The notes under the pieces are model-generated. The model ran no database searches. It worked only from the letters and a program-made list of their open reading frames with translations, and was not told where the DNA came from. The position numbers and the translations under genes were made by a program. From positions 1-64,000 of the forward strand of contig NZ_SMGK01000002.1 of NCBI RefSeq assembly GCF_004339725.1: DNA of 64,000 bases. Direction: 5' to 3'. Of the stretch, positions 42,255 through 50,500 are shown one piece after another. Every line of letters begins with the position of its first letter. Position 1 is the first letter of the stretch. Origin of the DNA: Acidipila rosea. GTDB lineage: Bacteria > Acidobacteriota > Terriglobia > Terriglobales > Acidobacteriaceae.

Positions 42255-43784
42255 TCATGAAGTCCCAGCCGGCGCCAGGTACGTATCGGAGAAAAGGCTG
42301 CTCCATGAGGAGTCCAGATAGAACCACCGCTGCGTGCTGCACCAGCTCGTGGGAATCTCCGGAATATGCAGCATCCCATGCCCCACGCCGCAAATGAGCT
42401 CCGTGCCGTTCCACGCAAGAAAATTCCGCGAAGCGTGCCCGACCCGCGCTGGATTTGTAAGCAGCCGCAGGCACACCGGGCAGCGTCTGCGCTGATCTTT
42501 GAGCGCCCATCGCAGCCCGAAGAGTAAGCCTGCAAAGGATGCGGCCATTTGGATATATTGCGCCGTCGTTGAATCGAGTGGCAGCCGTCCGTAGGCGAGG
42601 TCAAGCGAGCTGAAATAGACCACCGGCAGAATTAGTGAAATCTTTGCCGCCAGGAAGAGCCATCGGCGGATTGTCAGCAGCAAAGAGAGTTGGCTGCCTC
42701 GCACTGAATACTCCCCCAACGGAAGCGGCGTCGTTGCCGGCAGAGCTAAACAGGCAAGGAACAGCGTGAAGAGGAACAGAAAAAAAGGATGCTCCATATG
42801 CTGCGCCAGGGAGACGCAGTCGTAGCGATCTGCTTCTCCATTCTCCCGCGAGACGGTCATGGAGCGCTGCCCCGTTCCACCGGCAGGAAACCCCGACGCC
42901 TTGATCTGCGCCAGCACAAACCCTCTTGCGCTTGCAGGCAACGCATCCAGAGTCTTCTGGTCCTCCAGGATCCATGCGTCGATCCCATCGGGCAGCTGCC
43001 ATGCGCCCTCCGGAGCAACCCCCGCTATCTGCGCTTGCTGCCCGGCGAGCACAAGAGTGCGTCCAGCCACCTGCGGGTTGCTGTTGAAATATCTCCGCCA
43101 CGCCTGCCTGCTCAGGATCACCCGGGCCATGTGTGGTCGCATCGTCGCAGCATGCGGCTCCGCCGAGAGGGGCAACCGTAGCACATCGAAGAGGTTGCTC
43201 GTGGCCCGGGCAAGCGACAGCTCCGCTGTTCGATGCCGCGCGATACGCACCTGCCTGTGTATCGGCTGGTAGAACGCAATCCCGGTAAACAGATGCCGCG
43301 CGCTCGTTCTCCACGACTCGTAGTCTTCCAGTCGGATCGTTGGCGTGCGTCCTGCGTCATATCCTTCGCTGGAGATCATCACCACGCCATCGGCTGCGTG
43401 CCGTGGCAAGGGCAGCATCGCCTTATGAGCGCCCGGCAGCCAGCAGCAGAGCAGCATGCTCGCGAGCGCCAGAGTTATCAACGTTGCGCCGCAACGCCAT
43501 GGCGAGCCGATCTGGAAACGGCGACGCATCGTCGAGCGCCCTTCGTTCCGCCTCATCCAGATTGCATCATGAAACGCGCCCAGGCAGAACGCCGTCACCT
43601 CTGCATCGCCGTGCTCTCGCGTCGCTGTCGCCGATTCGTCCCTCACGCAGTTCCACACGTGCCAGAGCTCCGCTCTCCACTCCGCCAGCCACTCCGCTCG
43701 TCGTGCCCTCGGCACCAGCACTGCCGCTGTCCACAGAATTGCATGCGATACGGGAAGAGAGTGAACCAGCCGGCGAATCGTCAT
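42255..43784 (-). CDS. MacB-like periplasmic-core membrane protein
   Basis: The protein has 509 residues; its ATG overlaps the padR stop (ATGA), so the two are coupled. An N-terminal segment (RRAEWLAEWRAELWHV) is the motif that opens many acidobacterial ABC-permease-like proteins. One membrane helix near 100 is followed by a MacB-type periplasmic core (VISSEGYDAGRTPTIRLEDY, VILSRQAWRRYFNSNPQVAG), then a C-terminal membrane helix cluster. The last 80 residues carry CPVC and two more cysteines. Only part of the normal four-helix FtsX permease region is visible. It is probably a sensor or transporter subunit controlled by PadR. Confidence 0.6.
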   Translation of the reverse strand: MTIRRLVHSLPVSHAILWTAAVLVPRARRAEWLAEWRAELWHVWNCVRDESATATREHGDAEVTAFCLGAFHDAIWMRRNEGRSTMRRRFQIGSPWRCGATLITLALASMLLCCWLPGAHKAMLPLPRHAADGVVMISSEGYDAGRTPTIRLEDYESWRTSARHLFTGIAFYQPIHRQVRIARHRTAELSLARATSNLFDVLRLPLSAEPHAATMRPHMARVILSRQAWRRYFNSNPQVAGRTLVLAGQQAQIAGVAPEGAWQLPDGIDAWILEDQKTLDALPASARGFVLAQIKASGFPAGGTGQRSMTVSRENGEADRYDCVSLAQHMEHPFFLFLFTLFLACLALPATTPLPLGEYSVRGSQLSLLLTIRRWLFLAAKISLILPVVYFSSLDLAYGRLPLDSTTAQYIQMAASFAGLLFGLRWALKDQRRRCPVCLRLLTNPARVGHASRNFLAWNGTELICGVGHGMLHIPEIPTSWCSTQRWFYLDSSWSSLFSDTYLAPAGTS

Positions 43785-44107
43785 ACCCGTTTGACCTCTG
43801 CAGAAGGAATCAATTTTTCGAGGAGTGGATAACGCTTGTGAACCGCTTCGAGTGCGCCATGGCCGGCGCGCGTAAGTTTGTAGTATTTCCGCAAAGGCCG
43901 CTGCTCGGCATCCGCGATCGCCTGCTGTTCCCACTTCGACACGATCAGGCCATCGCGTTCCAGTCGCCGCATCGCCGGATACACCGTTCCGCTGGGCAGT
44001 CCCGTCATTTCCATCACGCTGAAACCGTAGACCTGCCCGGCGTTGATCGCCTGCAGAATCATCGCCGCGGTATGAGAAAGCTTGGGCTCGATCGCCATGA
44101 CGGGCAT
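43781..44107 (-). CDS. PadR-family transcriptional regulator
   Basis: The protein has 108 residues. A PadR winged helix is clear: AAMILQAINAGQVYGFSVME, LPSGTVYPAMRRLERDGLIV, then RPLRKYYKLTRAGHGAL. A second ATG three codons on (44,098) is an equal start candidate. It is divergent from an ABC transporter operon, with a long inverted repeat between them that is probably its operator. It likely represses both sides until a ligand binds. Confidence 0.88.
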   Translation of the reverse strand: MPVMAIEPKLSHTAAMILQAINAGQVYGFSVMEMTGLPSGTVYPAMRRLERDGLIVSKWEQQAIADAEQRPLRKYYKLTRAGHGALEAVHKRYPLLEKLIPSAEVKRV

Positions 44108-44112
44108 TCTAC

Positions 44113-44161
44113 CTATGTAGCATGCTATTTGACCAGCCGATAAATAGCATGCTACATAGGG
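44113..44161. promoter_or_regulatory. PadR operator: 19-bp inverted repeat
   Basis: CCTATGTAGCATGCTATTT (44,113-44,131) and its exact complement (44,143-44,161) flank an 11-base spacer. Each arm also contains the palindrome TAGCATGCTA. The site lies between divergent padR and the ABC genes and covers the region where promoters are expected. TATGTAGCATGCTA-like sites are typical of PadR regulators; binding is inferred. Confidence 0.72.
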
Positions 44162-44184
44162 TACGTACCAATGGAGCGCTGCCC

Positions 44185-44958
44185 ATGCTTGAGCTGCAGA
44201 ATCTGTCCAGAAGCTATCGAGGCATTCCCGCCATTAAAAACGTAAGTTTCCGCGTCGACGCCGGTGAAATCGTCGGCTACCTCGGTGCGAATGGTTCGGG
44301 AAAATCCACCACCGTAAAGATCATCACCGGCCTCTTGCATCCGAACGACGGCCAGGTGCTCTTCGAAGGGAAAAGCATCCGTGAGGACCTGGTCAGTTTT
44401 CGCGCCGCACTCGGCTACGTCCCGGAAGAAGCTTACATCTATACCTATCTTTCGGGGCTTGAATATCTGCAGTTGACCGGCCGGCTGCGTGGCATGCCTG
44501 AGTCCCTCATCCGCAAAAAGGCGACCAGGCTTCTTGAGCTTCTGGGTCTTGAGTCATGGCGCCATTCGCCCATCTTCCTTTACTCCAAAGGCATGAAGCA
44601 GCGCGTGCTGATCGCCGCCGCTCTCATGCACGACCCCAGGCTCCTCGTCTTCGATGAACCGCTCTCCGGTCTCGATGTCGTATCCTCGCGTCTCTTCAAA
44701 GATCTCTTGCAAGAGCTCGCCGAACAGGGCAAGGCAATCCTCTACATCTCCCACGTTCTGGAGGTGGTCGAGCAGGTCTGCAATCGAGTGGTCGTCCTCT
44801 CCCGGGGTAACGTTCTTGCCGATGCGCCCCCTTCCGAGTTGACCAGATTAATGAAGCTCACGACGCTTGAGGGAGCCTTCGCGCAGCTTGTCCAGCAGCA
44901 GGACACCAGAGTCGTCGCGCACCAACTCGTCGAGATCATGAAGGTGGACCATGCTTAG
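44185..44958 (+). CDS. ABC transporter ATP-binding protein
   Basis: The protein has 257 residues from the ATG at 44,185, which has GGAG nine bases upstream. Earlier in-frame ATGs lie inside the operator and lack ribosome sites. Motifs: Walker A GANGSGKSTTV, signature YSKGMKQRVLIAAAL, Walker B LLVFDEPLSGLD, and H-loop ILYISHVLEV. It belongs to the class that serves ABC-2 type exporters, such as drug or natural-product efflux. It overlaps the permease gene by eight bases. Confidence 0.9.
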   Translation: MLELQNLSRSYRGIPAIKNVSFRVDAGEIVGYLGANGSGKSTTVKIITGLLHPNDGQVLFEGKSIREDLVSFRAALGYVPEEAYIYTYLSGLEYLQLTGRLRGMPESLIRKKATRLLELLGLESWRHSPIFLYSKGMKQRVLIAAALMHDPRLLVFDEPLSGLDVVSSRLFKDLLQELAEQGKAILYISHVLEVVEQVCNRVVVLSRGNVLADAPPSELTRLMKLTTLEGAFAQLVQQQDTRVVAHQLVEIMKVDHA

Positions 44959-46738
44959 CCATCTCCACACGCGCCACGCTCCGCAGGAGGCCGTGCTCTC
45001 GCTTGAGGTGCAAGCCAGAATGGCGGCCACAGATCCCGAGCAGGCTGATTCGTTCCGGCTCCTGGTCCGCCATTTCCTTGAACGCTTCTTCAATAATGAA
45101 ATGGCCTCAGCGGACGGAGAAGGGAAGAAGCGTCTCATCCAGGTTGCCTTGGCAGTCGGTCTTCCCGGCTTCATCCTGGCTATGTATCTTTATCCGCCCT
45201 ACCATGACATTCGCGCGCCGCGGCCCTACTGGGCGCAGGTTGGCGATCACTATTTCTTCGTCATGTACTCGCTGGTTGCTCTCGCCATCGTCACCATATT
45301 CGAGTGGGATTTCTTCTTCCCGGATCGACTTGATGTATTCGTGCTCTCCACTCTCCCCATCAAGGCGCGCCAGCTATTCCTCGCGAGAATTACGGCCATC
45401 GCCATCTTCATTGTTGGCTTTTTGTTTGACTCGAACTTCCTTGCGCCCCTCGTCCTGCCTGCCTCCACTGATCCGCCGCATCTCGTCCGCTTCCTTACCG
45501 CTCATCTTCTCTCTGTCACCCTCAGCGGCATCTTTGCCGCGGCGCTGGTTCTGGCCATTCAAGGAGTACTGCTCGCCACTCTCGGCGAGCGTCTCTTCCG
45601 CAAGGTCTCGCTCCCATTGCAGGCTCTTTCGATCACCGCCCTTTTCACTCTTCTCCTGCTCAGTCCGGTTCTTGCTGGAACGCTTCGCGAGTGGCTCAGC
45701 TTAAAGAGCGCAGCTGTGCTCTACCTTCCGCCCTTCTGGTTTCTGGGGCTATATCAATATCTCCTCGAAGGCTCCTCAGCGCTGCCTGTCTTCGCACGTC
45801 TCGCGCAGATAGCCTGCACCGCGACCGCACTGGCAGTCGCGGTGGCTGTCGTCTCCTATCCCTTCGCCTACTTGCGCCGAACCAGGCAGCTCGTTGAAGG
45901 TTCCGGCAAGGGTATGGCGCGCCGAGGACTCAGTGCGCCCTTGCATCAGGCTTTCCACGCCGCCCTCTTCTTCCGGCCTCTTAGCCGGGCCATGAGCGAC
46001 TACATCGGTCAAACCTCATTGCGTGTGCCGCGCTACCGTATCTATCTGGTCATGTACGGCGGTCTGGGAGTTGCCATCATCGCCGCCTCTGTCGTGCGTT
46101 TTCACTTCGCGCAAGCTGAGCTGCGCTTCGGCTTCTCTGCTGATGGCTTAAGGGCAGCAGTTCCCATCGTCGCCTTCTGGACGATCGCCGGTCTGCGTGC
46201 ATCCTTCCTGGCTCCGGCGGACCAGAAAGGGAAGTGGATCTTCCGCGTGATTCAGGGCAAGCCGCACCTTGATCAGTTCCTCGCCGTCAAGCACTGGACA
46301 CAGCTCTGGGCAACGATCCTCAGCCTCGCCACCGTCGCTCTGGTCCACATGATTGCACCGCTCGAAGCCGGTGGCTGGAGAGCAGCTGCCGTACAGGCTC
46401 TGGTAGCCATCGCGCTCTGCATGCTCCTTGCCGACGCATTTTTTCTGCGAGTCAAAATCATCCCGTTCACCGGCATGCCCGTTGCATCGCCAACCAACAT
46501 GGCATTCATCCTGATCCAGTACCTCGGTCTTTTTCCGCCTCTCATCCTCATCACGCTTGGGTTGGAACCCCTGCTTGAGACCAGCCTCAGCCATCTATTG
46601 GTCGCGGTCTTGGCGGTTGCGCTGGCACACGCCGGGCTGGTGATGATCCACAGGAGGATTGTGGCCGAATACACCCAACAGAAGGAACTCGATGACGATG
46701 AGGAGGAGTTTCCCCAGTCGCTGGGACTGCGCTATTAG
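44951..46738 (+). CDS. ABC-2-like multi-pass membrane permease
   Basis: The protein has 595 residues and is translationally coupled to the ATPase gene. About 10-12 hydrophobic segments are visible, for example VALAVGLPGFILAMYLY, ALAIVTIFEWDFFF and ALFTLLLLSPVLAG, with soluble loops between. No close family is recognised. Operon position makes it the membrane partner of the ATPase. The unusual length may reflect a fusion of two half-permeases. Confidence 0.7.
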   Translation: MLSHLHTRHAPQEAVLSLEVQARMAATDPEQADSFRLLVRHFLERFFNNEMASADGEGKKRLIQVALAVGLPGFILAMYLYPPYHDIRAPRPYWAQVGDHYFFVMYSLVALAIVTIFEWDFFFPDRLDVFVLSTLPIKARQLFLARITAIAIFIVGFLFDSNFLAPLVLPASTDPPHLVRFLTAHLLSVTLSGIFAAALVLAIQGVLLATLGERLFRKVSLPLQALSITALFTLLLLSPVLAGTLREWLSLKSAAVLYLPPFWFLGLYQYLLEGSSALPVFARLAQIACTATALAVAVAVVSYPFAYLRRTRQLVEGSGKGMARRGLSAPLHQAFHAALFFRPLSRAMSDYIGQTSLRVPRYRIYLVMYGGLGVAIIAASVVRFHFAQAELRFGFSADGLRAAVPIVAFWTIAGLRASFLAPADQKGKWIFRVIQGKPHLDQFLAVKHWTQLWATILSLATVALVHMIAPLEAGGWRAAAVQALVAIALCMLLADAFFLRVKIIPFTGMPVASPTNMAFILIQYLGLFPPLILITLGLEPLLETSLSHLLVAVLAVALAHAGLVMIHRRIVAEYTQQKELDDDEEEFPQSLGLRY

Positions 46739-46815
46739 CGGGCGCCAACGCAGGACGGACCGCGCACCCTGATGCGGTCCGCGGTCCAGTCCTTGCTAAC
46801 TTGCGTCGGCCGTCT

Positions 46816-47511
46816 TCACTGTCCCGACTTATTGGTCGGAGATTTCTTGTTCAAGGTGGAGAGCAGCAACCTGGCCGAGGCTGGAGGCTTAATCTTGCTG
46901 TTGATCACGATGTCTTTCGCAGTGACCCCTTTTCCGTAGAGCCTCGCATTGCCATCGTTATCCGGGCGCAGCGACGAGCCCTGGAGCGAGATGCCCGCGA
47001 ACAACCCCCTCGAACGCGAATACGACAGGATCTCCGCCCGCAGCGTAATGTCCGTTGCGGCTGAGGCCGTCCGCCCTTTAGGTCCGGCAGCAGCGGAGAC
47101 GTCGCCGCCAAGTTTGACTTTGCTGCTGAGGATCGAATCCGCCCCGCGCTGGTTCATCACCAGCAAAACAAAGTCTGTCGCCTGGCCTCCCAGTTGCAAC
47201 CCGAAGCTACCGCCCTCCAGTGCCATCATTGACGGCGCGCTCCAGGGTCCGCTGAAATTTTTGCCGCTCCGGCAGGTCATCACGCCACGGCCATAACTTC
47301 CTCCAAAGCCGAAGGCGAACTTCACCACGGAGGGCAGAACAATCACGCACTCCGCTTTTCGCAGCACATCCGACGGAATGTCGTCCGGAACATTGAGAAT
47401 CTCGACCATCACTTTGCCGGAATTTTCGATTCGGTTGTTTTCATCCTTCTGGGCAAACGTGGGTAAGCAAAGCAGGCTAATGATCACCATCAACGGCAAG
47501 GACCTTTTCAT
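46816..47511 (-). CDS. SYLF (Ysc84) lipid-binding domain protein
   Basis: The protein has 231 residues. A signal peptide (LPLMVIISLLCLPTFA) is followed by the SYLF domain: VLRKAECVIVLPSVVKFAFG, YGRGVMTCR, GGSFGLQLGGQATDFVLLVM, and a Gly/Ala-rich middle. Family members bind phosphoinositides or other lipids; the bacterial role is unclear, probably cell envelope. A short GC-rich hairpin (46,757-46,780) lies between it and the permease gene. Confidence 0.85.
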   Translation of the reverse strand: MKRSLPLMVIISLLCLPTFAQKDENNRIENSGKVMVEILNVPDDIPSDVLRKAECVIVLPSVVKFAFGFGGSYGRGVMTCRSGKNFSGPWSAPSMMALEGGSFGLQLGGQATDFVLLVMNQRGADSILSSKVKLGGDVSAAAGPKGRTASAATDITLRAEILSYSRSRGLFAGISLQGSSLRPDNDGNARLYGKGVTAKDIVINSKIKPPASARLLLSTLNKKSPTNKSGQ

Positions 47512-47764
47512 GGATACTCTCCTTTACACAGTCAGATTCCTCCCCTTGCCCTGGGAGGGTCGGTGACGTTCGTCACAGCACGGCGCGACGGCTGCTCCGG
47601 CCACCGTGCCCCGGGAGCGGAAGATCGTGTTGATGCTGTGATATTGTTTGGAGCACTGCTGACTGCGTGTCTTTCAGGGCGCTCTACGCAGACGGCGGGT
47701 GATGACCGTGTCACGTTGTACGCGCGCGTGCACGGCACAAATAAGGATTTGAGGTTCTGCGTTC

Positions 47765-49060
47765 GTGAAGAAGCAATACGCTGCTCTTTCTTTTCTCTTC
47801 CTGGCTTCGCTACTTACCATCCAACCCGCAGGTGCACAGAGCCAGCGCAGGACTGAACCGGGCAACGGTCCCTACGGCGTTCCGCAAGCCACGTTTCTCG
47901 CTCATCATCTCGGCACCGATCACGCTGAGGGCATCACCACACTCGACATGAACGGGGACGGCCGGCCCGATCTTCTCAGCGGCGCCTACTGGTATGAAAA
48001 TCCCGGCCCCGACGGCGGCGAGTGGAAGCGCCATCAATACCGCACGGTCGGGATTCTCAACGAGTTTGTCTCCGACAGCGGGGAGTGGACCGTCGACGTC
48101 AACCACGACGGCGCTCCTGACGTGATCACCACCGGGTGGATGGTCAATGGCCTCTGGTGCTACGAAAACCCTAAGCAGCCCGGCGTCATGTGGAAGCGCC
48201 ATCTCATCGCGGACAGCTACGACACCGAGGGCGGCACCATGGCGGATATCAATGGTGACGGCAAGCCTGACATTATCCTCGCGCACTACAACCATTCCGG
48301 CCTTCTCTGGGTAGACTTCTCCGGCCCGCAGCCCAAGGTCCACCATGTGGGAGACAAGACGCAGGACGGTCACGGCGTGGGCGTTGCCGATGTTGACGGC
48401 GACGGCAAAGCAGACATCCTCACGCCTTACGGCTGGTTCCGGAATATCGACGCCGACCATGACAAATGGGAGTGGCATGGAGACTGGCAGCTGGGCGACG
48501 CTGGTTTCCCCATCATCGGCTATGACGTCAACAACGACGGCAAGCTCGATATCATCTATGGCCAGGGCCACAGCTACGGTCTCTACTGGCTTGAGCAGCA
48601 AGGCACAGGCGCGCAGCGCCATTGGAAGAAGCACGTCATTGACGAGTCCTACTCCCAGATTCACGCTTTGAAGCTGGTTGATATTGATGGAGACGGCCAG
48701 CCGGAGCTCGTCACGGGCAAGCGTTATCGCGGCCACTCGGGCCACGATCCCGGCTCCTACGATCCGCTCGTCATCTACTACTACAAGATTGATCGCAAGA
48801 CTGGCGCCTTCACCCGCTATCCCATCGCCGTCAACAGCTCGGCAGGTGCGGGCACCCAGTTCATTGCGCAGGATCTTGACGGTGACGGCGACATCGATCT
48901 GGCCACCGCCGGCAAGACGGGCGTTTCCTTCTTTGAAAATCTGAAAGTAAATCGCGTGCCGAAGGCGACCCGCGAGCAGCAGATACTCCTGAACAAGGAT
49001 TGGCCCTTCCCAGGGGAAGGCGCCACCGTAACCCAGGAGGACGGCCCAGCGCCGAAATAG
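47765..49060 (+). CDS. Secreted FG-GAP/VCBS-repeat protein
   Basis: The protein has 431 residues from a GTG start. A signal peptide (LSFLFLASLLTIQPAGA) is followed by repeated calcium-binding-like DxNxDGxxD units, such as DMNGDGRPDLL, DINGDGKPDII, DVDGDGKADIL and DIDGDGQPELV, in a beta-propeller. These repeats occur in extracellular adhesion or carbohydrate-binding proteins. It is followed after 27 bases by a Tat-exported Gfo/Idh/MocA protein, probably in one operon. Confidence 0.82.
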   Translation: MKKQYAALSFLFLASLLTIQPAGAQSQRRTEPGNGPYGVPQATFLAHHLGTDHAEGITTLDMNGDGRPDLLSGAYWYENPGPDGGEWKRHQYRTVGILNEFVSDSGEWTVDVNHDGAPDVITTGWMVNGLWCYENPKQPGVMWKRHLIADSYDTEGGTMADINGDGKPDIILAHYNHSGLLWVDFSGPQPKVHHVGDKTQDGHGVGVADVDGDGKADILTPYGWFRNIDADHDKWEWHGDWQLGDAGFPIIGYDVNNDGKLDIIYGQGHSYGLYWLEQQGTGAQRHWKKHVIDESYSQIHALKLVDIDGDGQPELVTGKRYRGHSGHDPGSYDPLVIYYYKIDRKTGAFTRYPIAVNSSAGAGTQFIAQDLDGDGDIDLATAGKTGVSFFENLKVNRVPKATREQQILLNKDWPFPGEGATVTQEDGPAPK

Positions 49061-49087
49061 CACTCACCTTTTTTTGAGAGCAGGGGA

Positions 49088-50440
49088 ATGAATACATTGA
49101 ATCGCAGAAGCTTCCTCCGAGGAGCAGGTGTCACCGCCGCAGGCTCGCTCATGGGGGCGAACCTTCACATGTTCGCCGCCACGCTACCCGACCAGGACCG
49201 CCCCATGGCGAAGAACGATCATCTCCAGATCGCTCTCATCGGTGCAGGCGGTCAGGGCCAGTCAGACACCAAGGTAGCCTTGCAGGTGCCGGGCATCAAG
49301 CTCGTCGCCGTTGCAGACTGCTATCAGGGCCGCCTCGATCACAGCAAGGAGTTATGGGGTCAGGACGTCTTTACCACCCGCGACTACAACGAGATTCTCG
49401 CGCGTAAGGATATCGACGCCGTCATCATCGCTACTCCTGACCATTGGCACAAGCAAGCCGCCATCGACGCCATGCGTGCAGGCAAGGACGTCTATTGCGA
49501 GAAGCCGATGATCCATCTCTACTCCGACGGCCCGGAGATCATCGAGACCGCGCGCACCACCAATCGCATCATCCAGATCGGCAGCCAGCGCGTCAGCTCC
49601 GCCGTCTACGCCAAGGCCAAGGAGCTGCTGGCAGCGGGCTCCATCGGTCAGCTCAACACCGTCACCGCCCGCTGGGATCGCAACTCGGCCATCGGCGCAT
49701 GGGACTACACCGTCCCCCTCGATGCAGACACGCAGACCTGCGACTGGCCCCGCTTCCTCGGTACCGCGCCGAAGATTCCCTTCAATGCCGAACACTTCTT
49801 CCAGTGGCGCAAGTGGAAGGCCTACGGCAGCGGCGTTGCAGGCGACCTCTTCGTCCACCTCTTCAGCGGGACCCACTTCGTCACCAACACGCTGGGACCC
49901 ACCAGGGCCATGGCCACCGGCGGACTGCGTTTCTGGAAAGATGGCCGCGATGTGCCGGATGTAATGCTCGCGCTCTTCGATTACCCTGAGGGCTTCAATC
50001 TGAGCCTCCGCGTCAACTTCGTCGACGGAGGCGAAGAGAGCGAAGGGCTTATCTTCACCGGCTCCGAGGGCACCATGGAGATCGCCGGCAACTCGGTCAG
50101 CGTCAGCCGCGTCCCGCGTCAGAAGGCTCCGGGCTATACCATCAGCACATTCACTGATGCGATGCAGCAGCGCTTTCTGGAGCAGTACAGGCAGAAGTAT
50201 CCAGTTGTCCATCCCGAGGGCGATCCGCCGCTCGGCTATGACAAGTACGTTGCCGCTCCCGGTTACAGCGACAGCTACGACCACTTCAAGAACTTCTTCG
50301 ACTCGGTGAGAACCCGCAAGCCAGTAGTAGAGGATGCGGTCTTCGGCTTCCGCGCCGCAGGCGCCGCCTTGCTGAGCAACCTCAGCTATGAGCGGGACAA
50401 CATCGTTCACTGGGATCCCGTGAAGATGAAGATTGTCTAG
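49088..50440 (+). CDS. Tat-exported Gfo/Idh/MocA-family oxidoreductase
   Basis: The protein has 450 residues. A Tat signal (NRRSFLRGAGVTAAGSLM) is followed by a Rossmann fold (IALIGAGGQGQSDTK) and the family motif DVYCEKPM, with a C-terminal alpha/beta domain. Enzymes of this family act on sugars and inositols with NAD(P). A twin-arginine signal implies it is exported with cofactor bound. A strong terminator follows at 50,454. Confidence 0.87.
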   Translation: MNTLNRRSFLRGAGVTAAGSLMGANLHMFAATLPDQDRPMAKNDHLQIALIGAGGQGQSDTKVALQVPGIKLVAVADCYQGRLDHSKELWGQDVFTTRDYNEILARKDIDAVIIATPDHWHKQAAIDAMRAGKDVYCEKPMIHLYSDGPEIIETARTTNRIIQIGSQRVSSAVYAKAKELLAAGSIGQLNTVTARWDRNSAIGAWDYTVPLDADTQTCDWPRFLGTAPKIPFNAEHFFQWRKWKAYGSGVAGDLFVHLFSGTHFVTNTLGPTRAMATGGLRFWKDGRDVPDVMLALFDYPEGFNLSLRVNFVDGGEESEGLIFTGSEGTMEIAGNSVSVSRVPRQKAPGYTISTFTDAMQQRFLEQYRQKYPVVHPEGDPPLGYDKYVAAPGYSDSYDHFKNFFDSVRTRKPVVEDAVFGFRAAGAALLSNLSYERDNIVHWDPVKMKIV

Positions 50441-50453
50441 CCGCGATCAGAGC

Positions 50454-50500
50454 AGAAGGGGGGCAGATTGTGACATCACAATCTGCCCCCTTCTCTTTTA
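50454..50500. terminator. Strong, probably bidirectional terminator
   Basis: A near-perfect stem of about 18 bp (AGAAGGGGGCAGATTGTGA against its complement) with a two- to four-base loop is followed by TTCTCTTTT on the plus strand. It lies between two convergent genes and serves the Gfo/Idh gene, and possibly the GH2 gene, whose stop codon lies within it. Confidence 0.85.

Noticed and set aside
42104-42604. Minus-strand open frame overlapping the end of the MacB-like gene
   Set aside because: It overlaps a better-supported frame and has no recognisable domain or ribosome site.
46757-46780. Terminator between the ABC permease and SYLF genes
   Set aside because: A 7-bp GC-rich stem exists but no T run follows on either strand, so it is only mentioned in passing.
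47563-47856. Short plus-strand gene before the FG-GAP gene
   Set aside because: No ribosome site or known pattern, and its end overlaps the signal peptide of the better-supported gene.
47810-49063. Long antisense open frame (417 codons) opposite the FG-GAP protein
   Set aside because: It mirrors the repeat-rich gene on the other strand, has no ribosome site or family features, and arises from high GC content.
49352-50410. Antisense open frame of 352 codons opposite the Gfo/Idh gene
   Set aside because: The plus-strand frame has clear Tat, Rossmann and EKP motifs; the antisense frame has none.
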